A stretch of DNA of 64,000 nucleotides from Pseudomonas alkylphenolica (GCF_016009175.1 NZ_JADUCM010000001.1:248001-312000), one strand, 5' to 3'. Shown: positions 35,593-44,776, counted from the stretch's first letter. Notes: generated by a model not told the origin, from the letters alone. Numbers and translations are program-made.

Positions 35593-37335
35593 ATGATTCG
35601 GTTCGTTCCGGCGCTACTGGCACTGGCAGTCGCTTTTTCCTCATCGGAATCCATGGCGGCGGCAGACTTGATACTGGTCAACGGCAAGATCTTCACCGCC
35701 GACCCAGCCAACCCCCAGGTTCAGGCCATCGCCGTCGAGCACGGCAAAATCGTCGCCGCGGGCAGCGACGCCGAGGTGCGTGGCTTCGCCGACAACGCCA
35801 CCCAGGTCATTGACCTGGCAGGCAAGCGCGTCACGCCCGGCCTGATCGACTCTCACTCGCACTCGGTGTTCGGCGGCCTGGAGCTTGCAGCGGCGAACAT
35901 GGAAGGCGAATCGGTCAGCGTCGACGAGCTGGAACAGCGCCTGCGCACCTGGCGCGCCGATGGCCGTGCCAAGCTTGGCGAGTTCCTTCAGGGGGTGGGC
36001 ATGAACTCCAGCGACTGGTCCAAGGCGCAGGCGTTCGGCGAGCGTTTCAACCACGGTGAGTGGGCAAACACCCCGATTGTCTTCGTCGGCGGCGACCACC
36101 ATACCGCCTGGGCCAACAACGCCATGCTCAAGCGTGCCGGGATCGACAAGGCACTGGTTGCAGGTCTGAGCAAGGCGGACAGCGCCACCATCGGCACCCT
36201 GAAGAACGGCGAGCCAAACGGCTTTCTGGTGGACGCGGGCTGGGACCGTGTCGCTGCAGTGTTGCCTCCGGTCGATGCCGCCGGCCTGCTGCGCGCGGCC
36301 GAAGCTGCGGTGCACTACAACAACAGCTTTGGTATTACCGCCTGGATGGACCCGGCCGCCAATGGTGCGCCCGGCGAAGCGTTGTTCGCCATCAAGCCCA
36401 CCGAGAAAACCGTCGGCGTGCTGCCGGCCTACAAGGCATTGGCGGAAAAAGGCGGGCTGACCGCACACGTGGCCGCGCTGCTGGTGGTCAACCCGAAGAG
36501 CCGTCCGGCCGACCTGGAGATCATCGACAAGGTGCGCCAGCAGTTCACCGGCGTTCCCAACCTGACCCTGCCCGGGATCAAGGTGTTCGCCGACGGCGTG
36601 CTGGAGTACCCGGCGCAGAGTGCGGCACTGCTCGACCACTACAGCAACAGTCACAAGAGCGGCGAGCTGCTGCTGGACCCGCAGCACTTCGGCGAGCTGG
36701 TCACGGCGGCCGACAAGCGTGGCTGGCTGGTGCATGTCCATGCCATCGGCGACCGTGCCGTGCGTGAGTCGCTCAATGGCATCGAGCAGGCGCGCAAGGC
36801 TGGCAACAGTGGTATCACCCACTCGATCACCCACCTGCAACTGGTCAACCCGACAGAGTTCGCCCGCTTCAAGCCGCTCAACGTGATCGCCTCCATGCAA
36901 CTGCTATGGGCCGCCGGCGACGAATACACCCTGGATATGGTCAAGCCCTACGTCGACTCGGCGGCCTATCGCTACCAGTACCCGGCGCGCTCGCTGCTCA
37001 AGCATGGCGCGACCATCGCCGGCGCCAGCGATTGGCCGGTCTCCAGCCCCAACCCCTGGCTGGCCATCGCCCAGGCCGCCTCCCGCGAAGGCCCCAAGGG
37101 CGTGCTGAACGCCGAGGAAAGCCTGGACCGCGAGACCATGCTGTACGCCTACACGATCAACGCCGCCAAGACCATCGGCCTGGAGCAGCAGATCGGTTCC
37201 CTGAGCAAGGGCAAGCAAGCCGACTTCGTCATCCTCGATCGCGACGTGCTCACGGTCAGCGACAAGGACGTCAGTGAAACACAGGTGTTGGCTACCTATT
37301 TCGGCGGCCAGCCGGTCTACACCCCCGCCAGGTAA
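35593..37335 (+). CDS. Amidohydrolase, YtcJ-like, exported
   Basis: 580 residues. A signal peptide (about 1-21, ending SSESMAAA) is followed by a metal-dependent amidohydrolase: LIDSHSHSVFGG (metal HxH), VHVHAIGDRAVRE, and the final aspartate in GASDWPVSSPNPW. This is the PF07969 group. I chose the ATG at 35593 because it starts the signal peptide; a further 16 codons upstream have no support. It hydrolyses an unknown amide or amine, probably in the periplasm. Followed by a porin and an aromatic-acid transporter, which suggests uptake and breakdown of one compound. Confidence 0.88.
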   Translation: MIRFVPALLALAVAFSSSESMAAADLILVNGKIFTADPANPQVQAIAVEHGKIVAAGSDAEVRGFADNATQVIDLAGKRVTPGLIDSHSHSVFGGLELAAANMEGESVSVDELEQRLRTWRADGRAKLGEFLQGVGMNSSDWSKAQAFGERFNHGEWANTPIVFVGGDHHTAWANNAMLKRAGIDKALVAGLSKADSATIGTLKNGEPNGFLVDAGWDRVAAVLPPVDAAGLLRAAEAAVHYNNSFGITAWMDPAANGAPGEALFAIKPTEKTVGVLPAYKALAEKGGLTAHVAALLVVNPKSRPADLEIIDKVRQQFTGVPNLTLPGIKVFADGVLEYPAQSAALLDHYSNSHKSGELLLDPQHFGELVTAADKRGWLVHVHAIGDRAVRESLNGIEQARKAGNSGITHSITHLQLVNPTEFARFKPLNVIASMQLLWAAGDEYTLDMVKPYVDSAAYRYQYPARSLLKHGATIAGASDWPVSSPNPWLAIAQAASREGPKGVLNAEESLDRETMLYAYTINAAKTIGLEQQIGSLSKGKQADFVILDRDVLTVSDKDVSETQVLATYFGGQPVYTPAR

Positions 37336-37432
37336 CCCCCTGAGACACACCCCCTCTTGCCCCGGTAGCGGGGCAGGTGCGGCCCCCTATTGCCCGAAAC
37401 ACTGCCAACTACAACTACAAAACGAGGCGCCC

Positions 37433-38185
37433 ATGAACAGCAACAACCTCGCAGCCAGCATCGCCCTGATGGCCGGACTTGCATCCTTCGCACCCCAGAG
37501 CCAGGCCCTGGCGCTCAACGATGACTTCTTCCTGAAACTCGACGTGACCGCCGCCAGCGACTATCGCACGCGCGGCATCTCGCAGACCCAGGGCGACCCG
37601 GCGCTGCAGGCCGGTGTTGTGCTGGGCCATTCCAGCGGCCTGTATGCAGGCGCCTGGACCTCCAACGTCGACTTCGGTTTCGGTATCGACACCCGCCAGG
37701 AGGTGGACTATTTCGGTGGCTGGTACTGGCAGCCCACAGAAGCACTGTCGCTGGACCTCGGCTACATCAAGTATGCCTATCCCAAGACCAGCGGTTTCAA
37801 CCAGTCCGAGACCTATGCGGTGCTGGGTGCCTACGGCTTCAAGGTGGCCGCTTTCTATTCCAGCGATGCGCCCACCATCCACGGCGAAGACCAGGATTCG
37901 CTCTACAGCTGGGTCGGCTATGAGACCCGGCTGCCGCTGGAGGTCGGCCTGGAGCTGCGCTATGGCCGGATGGACTTCAAAGACCCGATGTACTGGTCGG
38001 CGAGCGGCGACTCGAAAGATTCCTACCACGAGTGGGAAGCCAAGATCACTCGTGACTTCCTGGGTGTGACCTGGGGCCTGAGCTACATCGATACCGACCT
38101 GTCGAAAACCGAATGCGCCAGCTCCTACGGCTTCGACGATGTCTGCACCGCCACCGTGGTGGCGAGCGTGCGCAAGGAGTTTTAA
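37433..38185 (+). CDS. TorF-family putative porin
   Basis: 250 residues with a signal peptide (about 1-27, AQSQALA) and the TorF pattern DVTAASDYRTRGISQTQGDPALQAG; the rest alternates as beta strands and ends in an aromatic phenylalanine (RKEF). Outer membrane; substrate unknown. ATG at 37433, preceded by AACGAGGCG. Confidence 0.88.
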   Translation: MNSNNLAASIALMAGLASFAPQSQALALNDDFFLKLDVTAASDYRTRGISQTQGDPALQAGVVLGHSSGLYAGAWTSNVDFGFGIDTRQEVDYFGGWYWQPTEALSLDLGYIKYAYPKTSGFNQSETYAVLGAYGFKVAAFYSSDAPTIHGEDQDSLYSWVGYETRLPLEVGLELRYGRMDFKDPMYWSASGDSKDSYHEWEAKITRDFLGVTWGLSYIDTDLSKTECASSYGFDDVCTATVVASVRKEF

Positions 38186-38203
38186 GCGCTACAGAAGAAG
38201 GTG

Positions 38204-38224
38204 CCAGGGCCCGCAGCGCCCTGG
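38204..38224 (+). terminator. Hairpin after the porin gene
   Basis: CCAGGGC / GCCCTGG with a seven-base loop, 19 bases after the porin stop and before the transporter start. Probably reduces read-through rather than ending it, as the next gene is only 65 bases away. Confidence 0.5.
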
Positions 38225-38290
38225 TCCACTGCACGCCCGACTCGCTGTCACTGCGGTGGCGAGGTGATAACAAGAACGACAGGGTTTTCC

Positions 38291-39682
38291 ATGAACAACG
38301 CTTCTCAGTTGACCGGCATATCCACGCTGGATGTGCAGTCCTTTATCAACCGCCAGCCCTTGTCGCGCTATCAGTGGCGCATCGTGCTGCTGTGCTTTCT
38401 CATTGTTTTTCTCGATGGCCTGGACACGGCGGCCATGGGCTTCATCGCCCCGGCGCTGAGCCAGGACTGGGGCATAGACCGCGCCAGCCTCGGCCCGGTG
38501 ATGAGCGCCGCGCTGATCGGCATGGTGTTCGGGGCCCTCGGCTCCGGGCCGCTCGCCGACCGCTTCGGCCGCAAGTTGGTGCTGGTGGCGGCGGTGCTGC
38601 TGTTCGGTATCTTCAGCCTGCTCTCGGCCTTCAGTGACTCGGTGGAACAACTGCTGGTACTGCGCCTGCTCACCGGCATCGGCCTGGGCGCGGCGATGCC
38701 CAATGCCACCACCTTGCTGTCCGAATACACCCCCGAGCGCCTCAAGTCGCTACTGGTCACCAGCATGTTCTGCGGCTTCAACCTGGGCATGGCCAGTGGT
38801 GGTTTCATCTCGGCCAAGCTGATTCCGGCCTATGGCTGGCACAGCCTGCTGTTGCTCGGTGGCGTGCTGCCGCTGCTGCTGTCTGTGGTGCTGTTGTTTC
38901 GCCTGCCCGAGTCGGCGCGCTTTCTGGTGGTACGCAATCGCGATGAGAAACACGTGCGAAAGGTGCTGGCACCGATCGCCCCGGACGAGGTTGCCCGGGC
39001 GCATGCCTTCAGCGTGCCGGAGCAACAGACGGTGCAGGGCGGCAACGTGCTCCGCCTGCTGTTGACCGGGCAGTACAGCGCCGGCACCTGGCTGCTCTGG
39101 CTTACTTATTTCATGGGCTTGGTCATCGTCTACCTGCTGACCAGCTGGTTACCCACTCTGTTGCGCGACGGCGGCGCCAGCCTGGAGCTGGCCGCCTTCA
39201 TTGGCGCGCTGTTCCAGTTCGGTGGCGTGCTGAGCGCAGTGGCCGTGGGCTGGGCCATGGATCGCTGGAATCCGCACAAGGTCATCGGCGTTTTCTACCT
39301 GCTGGCCGGGGTGTTCGCTTACTGCGTGGGCCAGAGCCTGGGCCAGGTCACTGTGCTGGCCAGCCTGGTACTGCTGGCGGGCATGTGCATCAATGGTGCG
39401 CAATCGGCGATGCCGTCACTGGCCGCGCGCTACTACCCGACCCAGATGCGCGCCACCGGGGTGTCGTGGATGCTCGGCATTGGCCGCTTCGGCGCCATTC
39501 TCGGCGCCTGGGCCGGAGCCACCCTGCTGGGGATGGGCTGGAATTTCGAGCAAGTGCTCACAGCCTTGGTGCTGCCGGCAGCGCTTGCCACGGCCGCGGT
39601 TGTGATCAAGGGGCTGGTCAGCCATACAGATGCAACCTGCAAGCACGCCACGCCTGGTCTGCCGAGCAGACCATCGACGTAG
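38291..39682 (+). CDS. MFS transporter, aromatic acid:H+ symporter (AAHS) family
   Basis: 463 residues with 12 membrane helices; FLDGLDTAAMGFIAPALSQDWG and LADRFGRK are AAHS signatures near the N-terminus (aspartates of the DxxD loop). Start at 38291 (MNNASQLTG), not the upstream in-frame codons. It probably imports an aromatic or related acid used with the amidohydrolase. Its stop codon TAG lies inside the start of a REP repeat (39679-39766). Confidence 0.9.
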   Translation: MNNASQLTGISTLDVQSFINRQPLSRYQWRIVLLCFLIVFLDGLDTAAMGFIAPALSQDWGIDRASLGPVMSAALIGMVFGALGSGPLADRFGRKLVLVAAVLLFGIFSLLSAFSDSVEQLLVLRLLTGIGLGAAMPNATTLLSEYTPERLKSLLVTSMFCGFNLGMASGGFISAKLIPAYGWHSLLLLGGVLPLLLSVVLLFRLPESARFLVVRNRDEKHVRKVLAPIAPDEVARAHAFSVPEQQTVQGGNVLRLLLTGQYSAGTWLLWLTYFMGLVIVYLLTSWLPTLLRDGGASLELAAFIGALFQFGGVLSAVAVGWAMDRWNPHKVIGVFYLLAGVFAYCVGQSLGQVTVLASLVLLAGMCINGAQSAMPSLAARYYPTQMRATGVSWMLGIGRFGAILGAWAGATLLGMGWNFEQVLTALVLPAALATAAVVIKGLVSHTDATCKHATPGLPSRPST

Positions 39683-39766
39683 GAGCCAGGCTTGCCGGCG
39701 AATCAGGCACCGTGGTGTCCCTGATGCACCGCGTCATCGTTTTTCGCGGGCAAGCCACGCTCCTAC
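39679..39766. repeat. Paired inverted REP element, second type
   Basis: GTAGGAGCCAGGCTTGCCGGCGAA faces TTCGCGGGCAAGCCACGCTCCTAC. The first arm overlaps the MFS stop codon. This family differs from the 14328/41302 elements in sequence. A short hairpin GGTCTGC/GCAGACC at 39656-39672 precedes it inside the coding end. Confidence 0.8.
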
Positions 39767-39806
39767 AAAGTGAATTGCGCCCCTGAAGTTGGACACAGAC
39801 CCAACC

Positions 39807-40247
39807 TCAGGAGCCATGCCTGCGCAGGTTTCCCCTGCCGGCTTTTCTTTTGAGATCCCCTGTACTCACAGCGTCCAGCATTTTCTGGAACGACGGACAT
39901 TCGATATGACGGGGAGCAGGGCACGCCGCAGCACGACGAAGCTCGTCGCGTATGGCGCTGAGGTGTTCGATGGTGCGGTCCAGTTCGTCAGCCTTTTCTG
40001 CAAGCCGCTTGTGATCGATGGCAGGTTGACCGTCCGCGCCGAGCAGGGCGGCGATATCGTCCAAGGAGAACGCTGCAGATTGACCGAGCGCGATCAACGA
40101 CAGCCGCTGGAGTACATCCGCACGAAATACGCGGCTCAGGCCACGCCGGCCTATCGAGTGGATAAGACCCTTTTCTTCGTAGTAGCGCAGGGTTGAAGAC
40201 GGCACACCGGAACGTCGTGCCACTTCACCGATATCCATCTCTTTCAT
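39807..40247 (-). CDS. MerR-family transcriptional regulator
   Basis: 146 residues from ATG 40247 (MKEMDIGEVARRSGVPSSTLRYYEEKGLI), an N-terminal winged helix followed by a long coiled-coil and C-terminal CPAPRHIEC, which might bind a metal or redox centre; it does not match the CxxCxxxxxC of SoxR. It is divergent from DUF2938 and has a classic 19-base-spacer promoter with a palindrome between them (40250-40280). Confidence 0.88.
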   Translation of the reverse strand: MKEMDIGEVARRSGVPSSTLRYYEEKGLIHSIGRRGLSRVFRADVLQRLSLIALGQSAAFSLDDIAALLGADGQPAIDHKRLAEKADELDRTIEHLSAIRDELRRAAACPAPRHIECPSFQKMLDAVSTGDLKRKAGRGNLRRHGS

Positions 40248-40249
40248 GC

Positions 40250-40280
40250 TTGACCTCAAGTCGACTTGAACTTGCAGACT
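40250..40280 (+). promoter_or_regulatory. MerR-type promoter with 19-base spacer and palindromic operator
   Basis: TTGACC (40250-40255) and CAGACT (40275-40280) are 19 bases apart, and the spacer contains the perfect palindrome TCAAGTCGACTTGA at 40256-40269. This is the geometry MerR proteins twist into an active promoter. It drives the plus-strand DUF2938 gene. Confidence 0.7.
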
Positions 40281-40326
40281 GCCTGGATCAAACCGCCAAT
40301 TCAGGCTGAAGGCAAGGGGAAATACC

Positions 40327-40836
40327 ATGGGAGTAGGTGAGACGGTATTGCGCATTCTGTTAGTTGGAATGGGGGCCACGCTGATCATGGATATGTCGGC
40401 GTTTATTCAAACGCGGGTATTTGGCGTGGTGTCGGTTGACTACGGGCTCGTCGGCCGCTGGTTGGGCCACATGCTAAAAGGGCGGTTTCGTCACGCTTCG
40501 ATTGTGACTGCACCCCGTGTCCAAAATGAACGACTGGTGGGCTGGGTGTTCCATTACATCACTGGCAGCGTCTTCGCGATGGTGCTCTTCGTTGCCCAAG
40601 GGCCTGCCTGGTTCTGCAACCCCTCGCTGATGCCCGCGCTGATGACGGGCGCGATCAGTGTGATTGCACCGTTCTTCATCATGCAGCCCGCGTTCGGTTT
40701 TGGCATCGCCGCTTCGAAGACCGCGACGCCAAACAGGGCAAGGCGCAGAAGTGTGATTGCTCATCTGACGTTTGGGGTCGGGCTTTTTGGGGCAGGGTGG
40801 CTATTGATGCTGCTCCTACCAGCCCCGCTATGCTAA
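40327..40836 (+). CDS. DUF2938-family membrane protein
   Basis: 169 residues, four membrane helices, matching the DUF2938 pattern (MGATLIMDMSAFIQTRVFG... WVFHYITGSVFA). Function unknown. Likely the MerR target. Confidence 0.82.
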   Translation: MGVGETVLRILLVGMGATLIMDMSAFIQTRVFGVVSVDYGLVGRWLGHMLKGRFRHASIVTAPRVQNERLVGWVFHYITGSVFAMVLFVAQGPAWFCNPSLMPALMTGAISVIAPFFIMQPAFGFGIAASKTATPNRARRRSVIAHLTFGVGLFGAGWLLMLLLPAPLC

Positions 40837-40882
40837 AGGGGCGCAAGGCGCACCATGAAGTCAGAACAAAGAGGAGTCCGTC

Positions 40883-41266
40883 ATGACAGTAGTCGATCGC
40901 CTCAGGTATTTGCGCATTGTTCTGGTTTTGGCAGGCCTTGCGTGCCTTGCTCTCTACCCACTTATGCTGTTCTGGCCGTCCGGCTGGGCCTGGCACACTG
41001 GTCACTCGGACTACCCGATGATGATCGTTGGCATCTACGCGACACTGGGCGTGTTCTTGATCCTGGCCGCACGGGATCCACTAGCCAATCTGAGTCTGAT
41101 CTGGTTCACCGTGTGGTCAAGCGCTGTACACGGAGCCATCATGGCCGTCCAGGCTGTCACCCAGCCGGGGCAAATGGGGCACTTGGCAGGGGACGTGCCA
41201 GCGCTGTTCATCGTGGCGGTTGCCTTGGCCATCCTGACGCCCGCTCGCAACGTGTCGCTCGGCTGA
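40883..41266 (+). CDS. Small four-helix membrane protein (DUF6632-like)
   Basis: 127 residues with four hydrophobic helices and small polar loops (RIVLVLAGLACLALYPLMLFW, MMIVGIYATLGVFLILAA, WSSAVHGAIMAVQAV). Family assignment is from general appearance. Possibly co-transcribed with the preceding gene 46 bases upstream. Confidence 0.6.
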   Translation: MTVVDRLRYLRIVLVLAGLACLALYPLMLFWPSGWAWHTGHSDYPMMIVGIYATLGVFLILAARDPLANLSLIWFTVWSSAVHGAIMAVQAVTQPGQMGHLAGDVPALFIVAVALAILTPARNVSLG

Positions 41267-41301
41267 CTGCTGTCGCCCCGTCGAATGGCAGTCGCTATCT
41301 T

Positions 41302-41386
41302 TGTGGGAGCGGGTTCACCCGCGAACACCGGCAAAGCCGGTGCCATCCATCGCAGCGCATCGTTCGCGGGTAAACCCGCTCCCACA
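41302..41386. repeat. Paired inverted REP element (BIME), same type as 14328
   Basis: The same 85-base unit as at 14328-14412, with the central hairpin segment reversed, so this copy is inserted in the opposite orientation. Confidence 0.85.
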
Positions 41387-41457
41387 GAGATCGCACCGGG
41401 CGACTGACTGCATCATTACCTTGTATTCTGGCGGACCTTTAGCAAGGAGCTACTGCT

Positions 41458-41922
41458 ATGCCACTTTCCGCCGAACTCGAAATGTTCAGCGACACGGACC
41501 GCTCGCTGATGAGCCAGGCGCTGGCCCAGGGTAAACACGCACTTCCCGGTTGCCTGCCGAACCCACCTGTAGGCTGCGTCATCGCACGCAATGGCGCCGT
41601 CATCGTCAGCGGTTACACCCAGCCCCCGGGACAGCATCACGCAGAAGCAATGGCGCTCTCGCAACTGGACACAACGCTCGACGGTCTGACGGCTTACGTC
41701 ACGCTGGAGCCCTGTTCATTTGCAGGCCGAACGCCTTCGTGTGCGTTGGCGTTGATCAGCGCGGGCGTTGCGCGTGTGCATGTGGCTATGCTTGACCCGG
41801 ATCCGCGTAACGCCGGAGCAGGCATCGAAATGCTCCGCCAGGCTGGCATTGAAGTCACAGTGGGGCTTCTCAGCGATCAGGCTCAACAGCAGCTAACGCC
41901 ATACCTGTGCAAGGTGCCTTGA
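41458..41922 (+). CDS. RibD-like deaminase domain protein without reductase domain
   Basis: 154 residues. Zinc-binding HAEAMAL (HxE) and PCSFAGRTPSC (PCxxxxxxxxC) are those of riboflavin-pathway pyrimidine deaminases, and NPPVGCVIARNG is the substrate loop. The usual RibD reductase half is absent, so it is about half the normal length. It may deaminate another pyrimidine-like substrate. A decayed copy lies at 15596-15675 near DUF3077 cassette A. Confidence 0.82.
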   Translation: MPLSAELEMFSDTDRSLMSQALAQGKHALPGCLPNPPVGCVIARNGAVIVSGYTQPPGQHHAEAMALSQLDTTLDGLTAYVTLEPCSFAGRTPSCALALISAGVARVHVAMLDPDPRNAGAGIEMLRQAGIEVTVGLLSDQAQQQLTPYLCKVP

Positions 41923-41954
41923 GTGCTTCATGCCCGCCGTTCGAGCGTCCACGT

Positions 41955-42209
41955 TCAGTACTTGATATCCCGGGCTTTTTGACGGCCTTCCTGCTTCGTT
42001 TGCCGCTTGTCTTGCCGACAACGGGGATTGCTTTGAGCATCAGCCGCTCGACAGTCCTGTTTCGTCTCACGCGCATCCTGGCGAGTTTCCTGCCGGACAT
42101 CGCGCGCGGCCCGACGCGTCTCGGCGCGGTCGGTGGCCGCCCAGGCTGCCCCGTTCGCCACCAGCAGAACAATCATGGCTACCCAGCCAAACGTCTTGTG
42201 TGCGCTCAT
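41955..42209 (-). CDS. Small exported charged protein
   Basis: 84 residues from ATG 42209: signal peptide (about 1-24, NGAAWA) then a mature part made of R/D/E/K/Q-rich repeats (AARDVRQETRQDARETKQD..RQDKRQTKQEGRQKARD). Cysteines occur twice (DCRAADAQSNPRCRQ). Periplasmic; no known family. Low-complexity, so the reading frame support is modest. Confidence 0.6.
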   Translation of the reverse strand: MSAHKTFGWVAMIVLLVANGAAWAATDRAETRRAARDVRQETRQDARETKQDCRAADAQSNPRCRQDKRQTKQEGRQKARDIKY

Positions 42210-42401
42210 GATTTGATCTCCAGCCGCTTGATGTCGAATATTAAGTACAGCTGATTTCCTCACGTCCCGCAGGCTAAGGAACTGCCATTCATCCAGGCGA
42301 TGCCTGTTGTTCGGGCCTAAGAGGGCAGTGGGTAAGCATCATTTTTTTGCTGACGCGAATTGTTATGCTGCCAGGCACACCCGCATCAACAAGGACGTTT
42401 C

Positions 42402-42854
42402 ATGATGACCACAATCCTTCGCCTGGCCTCACCCAGCGACATCGAGTTGCTGTTTGACATTCGTACCAGCGTCACGCAGAACCACCTATCTCGTGAGCAA
42501 ATGCACGAGTTGGGCATTACTGCGGATGCACTCAGCGATGCCATGCGCAAAGCACCCTGCGTCTGGATTGCCGAATGGCAGCAGCAGGCAGTCGGTTTTG
42601 TCATGGTTGATCACGACGAAGCGGAGTTGTTCGCGCTGTTCGTGCGTCCGCAGCATGAGGGCAAGGGCATCGGCCAGATACTGCTACAGCAGGCCGAAGC
42701 AGCGCTGTTCCAGCGACATGAAGTGATTCACCTGATCACCGATGGCGATGAGGCGATACGAGCGAATGGCTTTTATCGGCGATGTGGGTGGAATGTGACC
42801 GGGGCTGTCGATGCCCGGGATGTGCGCTTTGAAAAGCGCCGCGCACGGAGCTGA
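42402..42854 (+). CDS. GNAT N-acetyltransferase
   Basis: 150 residues. The acetyl-CoA pyrophosphate loop PQHEGKGIGQILL (R/QxxGxG/A) and the LFALFVRP strand mark the GNAT fold. Start MMTTILRLA at 42402 after AAGGAC. Probably co-transcribed with the HIT gene 5 bases downstream. Substrate unknown. Confidence 0.88.
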   Translation: MMTTILRLASPSDIELLFDIRTSVTQNHLSREQMHELGITADALSDAMRKAPCVWIAEWQQQAVGFVMVDHDEAELFALFVRPQHEGKGIGQILLQQAEAALFQRHEVIHLITDGDEAIRANGFYRRCGWNVTGAVDARDVRFEKRRARS

Positions 42855-42859
42855 CCGCA

Positions 42860-43390
42860 ATGGACATACCCGCTCGCTTCATCATCCACGAAACCCGGCA
42901 TTGGGTCGTCAATCATCGTATCAACAGTGCGCTACCTGGGTACTTGATGTTGAGCGCAAAGGCGCCGACCAACGCGCTGGCCGCGCTGCCCATCGAGGCA
43001 CAGGCAGAGCTGGGTGTATTGCTGGCGCAAACGCAAAAAATCGTCGAGGACCTTCTGCAACCCAAGCGCTTGTATATCGGCCGTTTCGGCCACGACCCCG
43101 GCCATGCCATCCACTTCCATTTCATTCCGGTTTACCCGTGGGTAGAGGCGCTGTTCTGGGAGGATGAACGCTACAGGGCACTGCAGAACTTCGGCTGGAT
43201 CGAGAGCGATATGCCGCAGACGGATGGGGCAGAGCTGACACTGTTCGTATGGCGGGAGTTTTGCGAACGGCCTGAGCCGCCAGAGATTCAGGGGCAATCG
43301 GTTGAACAGGTCGTTGCAGCGCTTCGTGCGGCTTTTGCAGGTAAGGTTGCTGGCTTTGCCGAAGAAGCGAAGGTCAGAAACACGCATTGA
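42860..43390 (+). CDS. HIT-family protein
   Basis: 176 residues with the histidine triad GHAIHFHFIPVYPW at about 79-92 (catalytic histidines) and the N-terminal HIT fold. HIT proteins cleave nucleotide phosphoesters or phosphoramidates. It follows the acetyltransferase gene closely. Confidence 0.86.
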   Translation: MDIPARFIIHETRHWVVNHRINSALPGYLMLSAKAPTNALAALPIEAQAELGVLLAQTQKIVEDLLQPKRLYIGRFGHDPGHAIHFHFIPVYPWVEALFWEDERYRALQNFGWIESDMPQTDGAELTLFVWREFCERPEPPEIQGQSVEQVVAALRAAFAGKVAGFAEEAKVRNTH

Positions 43391-43433
43391 ATATAATGAA
43401 TAGGACGTGAAGAATTATATTTGGGGAAGTGAA

Positions 43434-43461
43434 AAGCCACCTGATAATAAGTAGGTGGCTT
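43434..43461. terminator. Intrinsic terminator, bidirectional
   Basis: AAGCCACCT / AGGTGGCTT with a ten-base loop between the convergent HIT and nuclease-like genes. Confidence 0.65.
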
Positions 43462-43476
43462 AGTATTGTCATTTTC

Positions 43477-44376
43477 TTATGCGTTGATTTTTCTTACTGG
43501 TAGTCCCATGTCTAGTAATATGGACTCTGAGGTTAATCCTTCAAATCGGCTTTCGCTCATGATTGCAATTTTGTGTTTTGCCGCTCGTTTCGGATATGAC
43601 TCAAAGAATTTATCTTTTAGGTTGTCATATTTTTCTGCGTCCCAAGCTGAGTCAGCTACGACAATTAGTAGGCAGGTGTTGGGGATTCTATTTGTTGCGT
43701 TGGAGTACAGAGCGGATGCGGACCTCAGTTTTAGTGCGGTCTCTGACAGCCAGCCAAAATTAAAGCCTTTCCGGATATATTTGATTTCAATCAAGTAGTC
43801 TTTGTCGAGCCAGCCGGAGCTCGTCAATACAAAGTCAACTTCAGCTCCAGAAATCAACATGTTGGCGTTGACTTCGTACTCGGCTGGCAAGCAGTGTTGA
43901 AGTTTTCGTGCAAGGGTTTTTTCAATATAACGAGCGCGCGTAAAGGCTGCGTTGGCGGATTTGTCAGGGGCTACATTTGTGTCGGGTGACTCACTTTGCT
44001 CAGACAGAGCCATCTCATCCTCTGTCTTTGGTCTAACCGCTACCTTTTTCTCTTGAAGTCCAAGCTCTGCAAGTTCGTCAGCTATTGATTGCTGTTGCTT
44101 CCATTTTTGCAAGCCCCATCCTGACAAGAACAAGCCAGTTATTGCGGTTATCGGGATCGCCCAAATGGAGAAGTTGACCAGAATTCCAACTATATATTGA
44201 CGATATTTGATTATATCTTGAGCTATTGGGGTAAGTAGTAGTAAGTCGGATTCCTTGATTTTTAAGTCGAAAGGCTCTTTGAATATCAACCATACTGATA
44301 AGATGCTCATGCCGACTAATGCTAAGCCGGCAGAGACAACAAATTTGTACAGGTCGCCGAAATCAAACTTCATCAC
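43477..44376 (-). CDS. Membrane-anchored PD-(D/E)XK nuclease-like protein
   Basis: 299 residues. Two membrane helices at about 12-32 and 65-88, a polar linker, then a compact C-terminal domain with AEVDFVLTSSGWLDKDYLIEIKYIRKG: the D, and the E-I-K pair of a restriction-endonuclease-like fold at about 178-203. AT-rich codon usage unlike the neighbours. It could cut DNA at the inner membrane, which would fit a defence gene, but this is inference. Confidence 0.7.
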   Translation of the reverse strand: MMKFDFGDLYKFVVSAGLALVGMSILSVWLIFKEPFDLKIKESDLLLLTPIAQDIIKYRQYIVGILVNFSIWAIPITAITGLFLSGWGLQKWKQQQSIADELAELGLQEKKVAVRPKTEDEMALSEQSESPDTNVAPDKSANAAFTRARYIEKTLARKLQHCLPAEYEVNANMLISGAEVDFVLTSSGWLDKDYLIEIKYIRKGFNFGWLSETALKLRSASALYSNATNRIPNTCLLIVVADSAWDAEKYDNLKDKFFESYPKRAAKHKIAIMSESRFEGLTSESILLDMGLPVRKINA

Positions 44377-44746
44377 TGTCCCCTGTGATTCTTTAATCTA
44401 AGTCGTAATGATTAAAGCTTTGGCTGTTGAGAGTGGCAATATCTCGGAATGGTCAAGATATCTATTTTTTGTAATCGTACTGGCGGTAGTTGAAGCCAGA
44501 TTTTAGGTTTCAATCGAACCTGTAAATGGTATCAAACTGACATTATGATTTCCAGCTACCGCAAGAATGATCAATCAGTGGTGGGGATTTGCTATAGGCG
44601 ATGACAGCAACGCTCTCCTGAGCATATTTTCTGGTTTGAACGCTACCTGCAGTAGTAGCCCTGCGGATCAATCTGACCACATGCTTCCAGATTACTTCGA
44701 ACGTGACATCACGGTCTGATGCTGACGCGATCGCTTACTCTCGAAC
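44377..44746. other. Non-coding AT-rich stretch
   Basis: No convincing gene on either strand. Probably holds the promoter of the minus-strand 43477 gene. No long hairpin or repeat was recognised. Confidence 0.5.
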
Positions 44747-44776
44747 CACCGGATGGCCGCATCTGCGGCCTGAACC
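44747..44776 (-). repeat. 3' hairpin of DUF3077 cassette B
   Basis: Same 30-base motif as at 15721-15750, containing GGCCGC/GCGGCC. Confidence 0.7.

Noticed and set aside
43434..43461. Possible riboswitch or attenuator before the 43477 gene
   Set aside because: It is downstream of both convergent genes and is a plain hairpin, so a terminator is the simpler reading.
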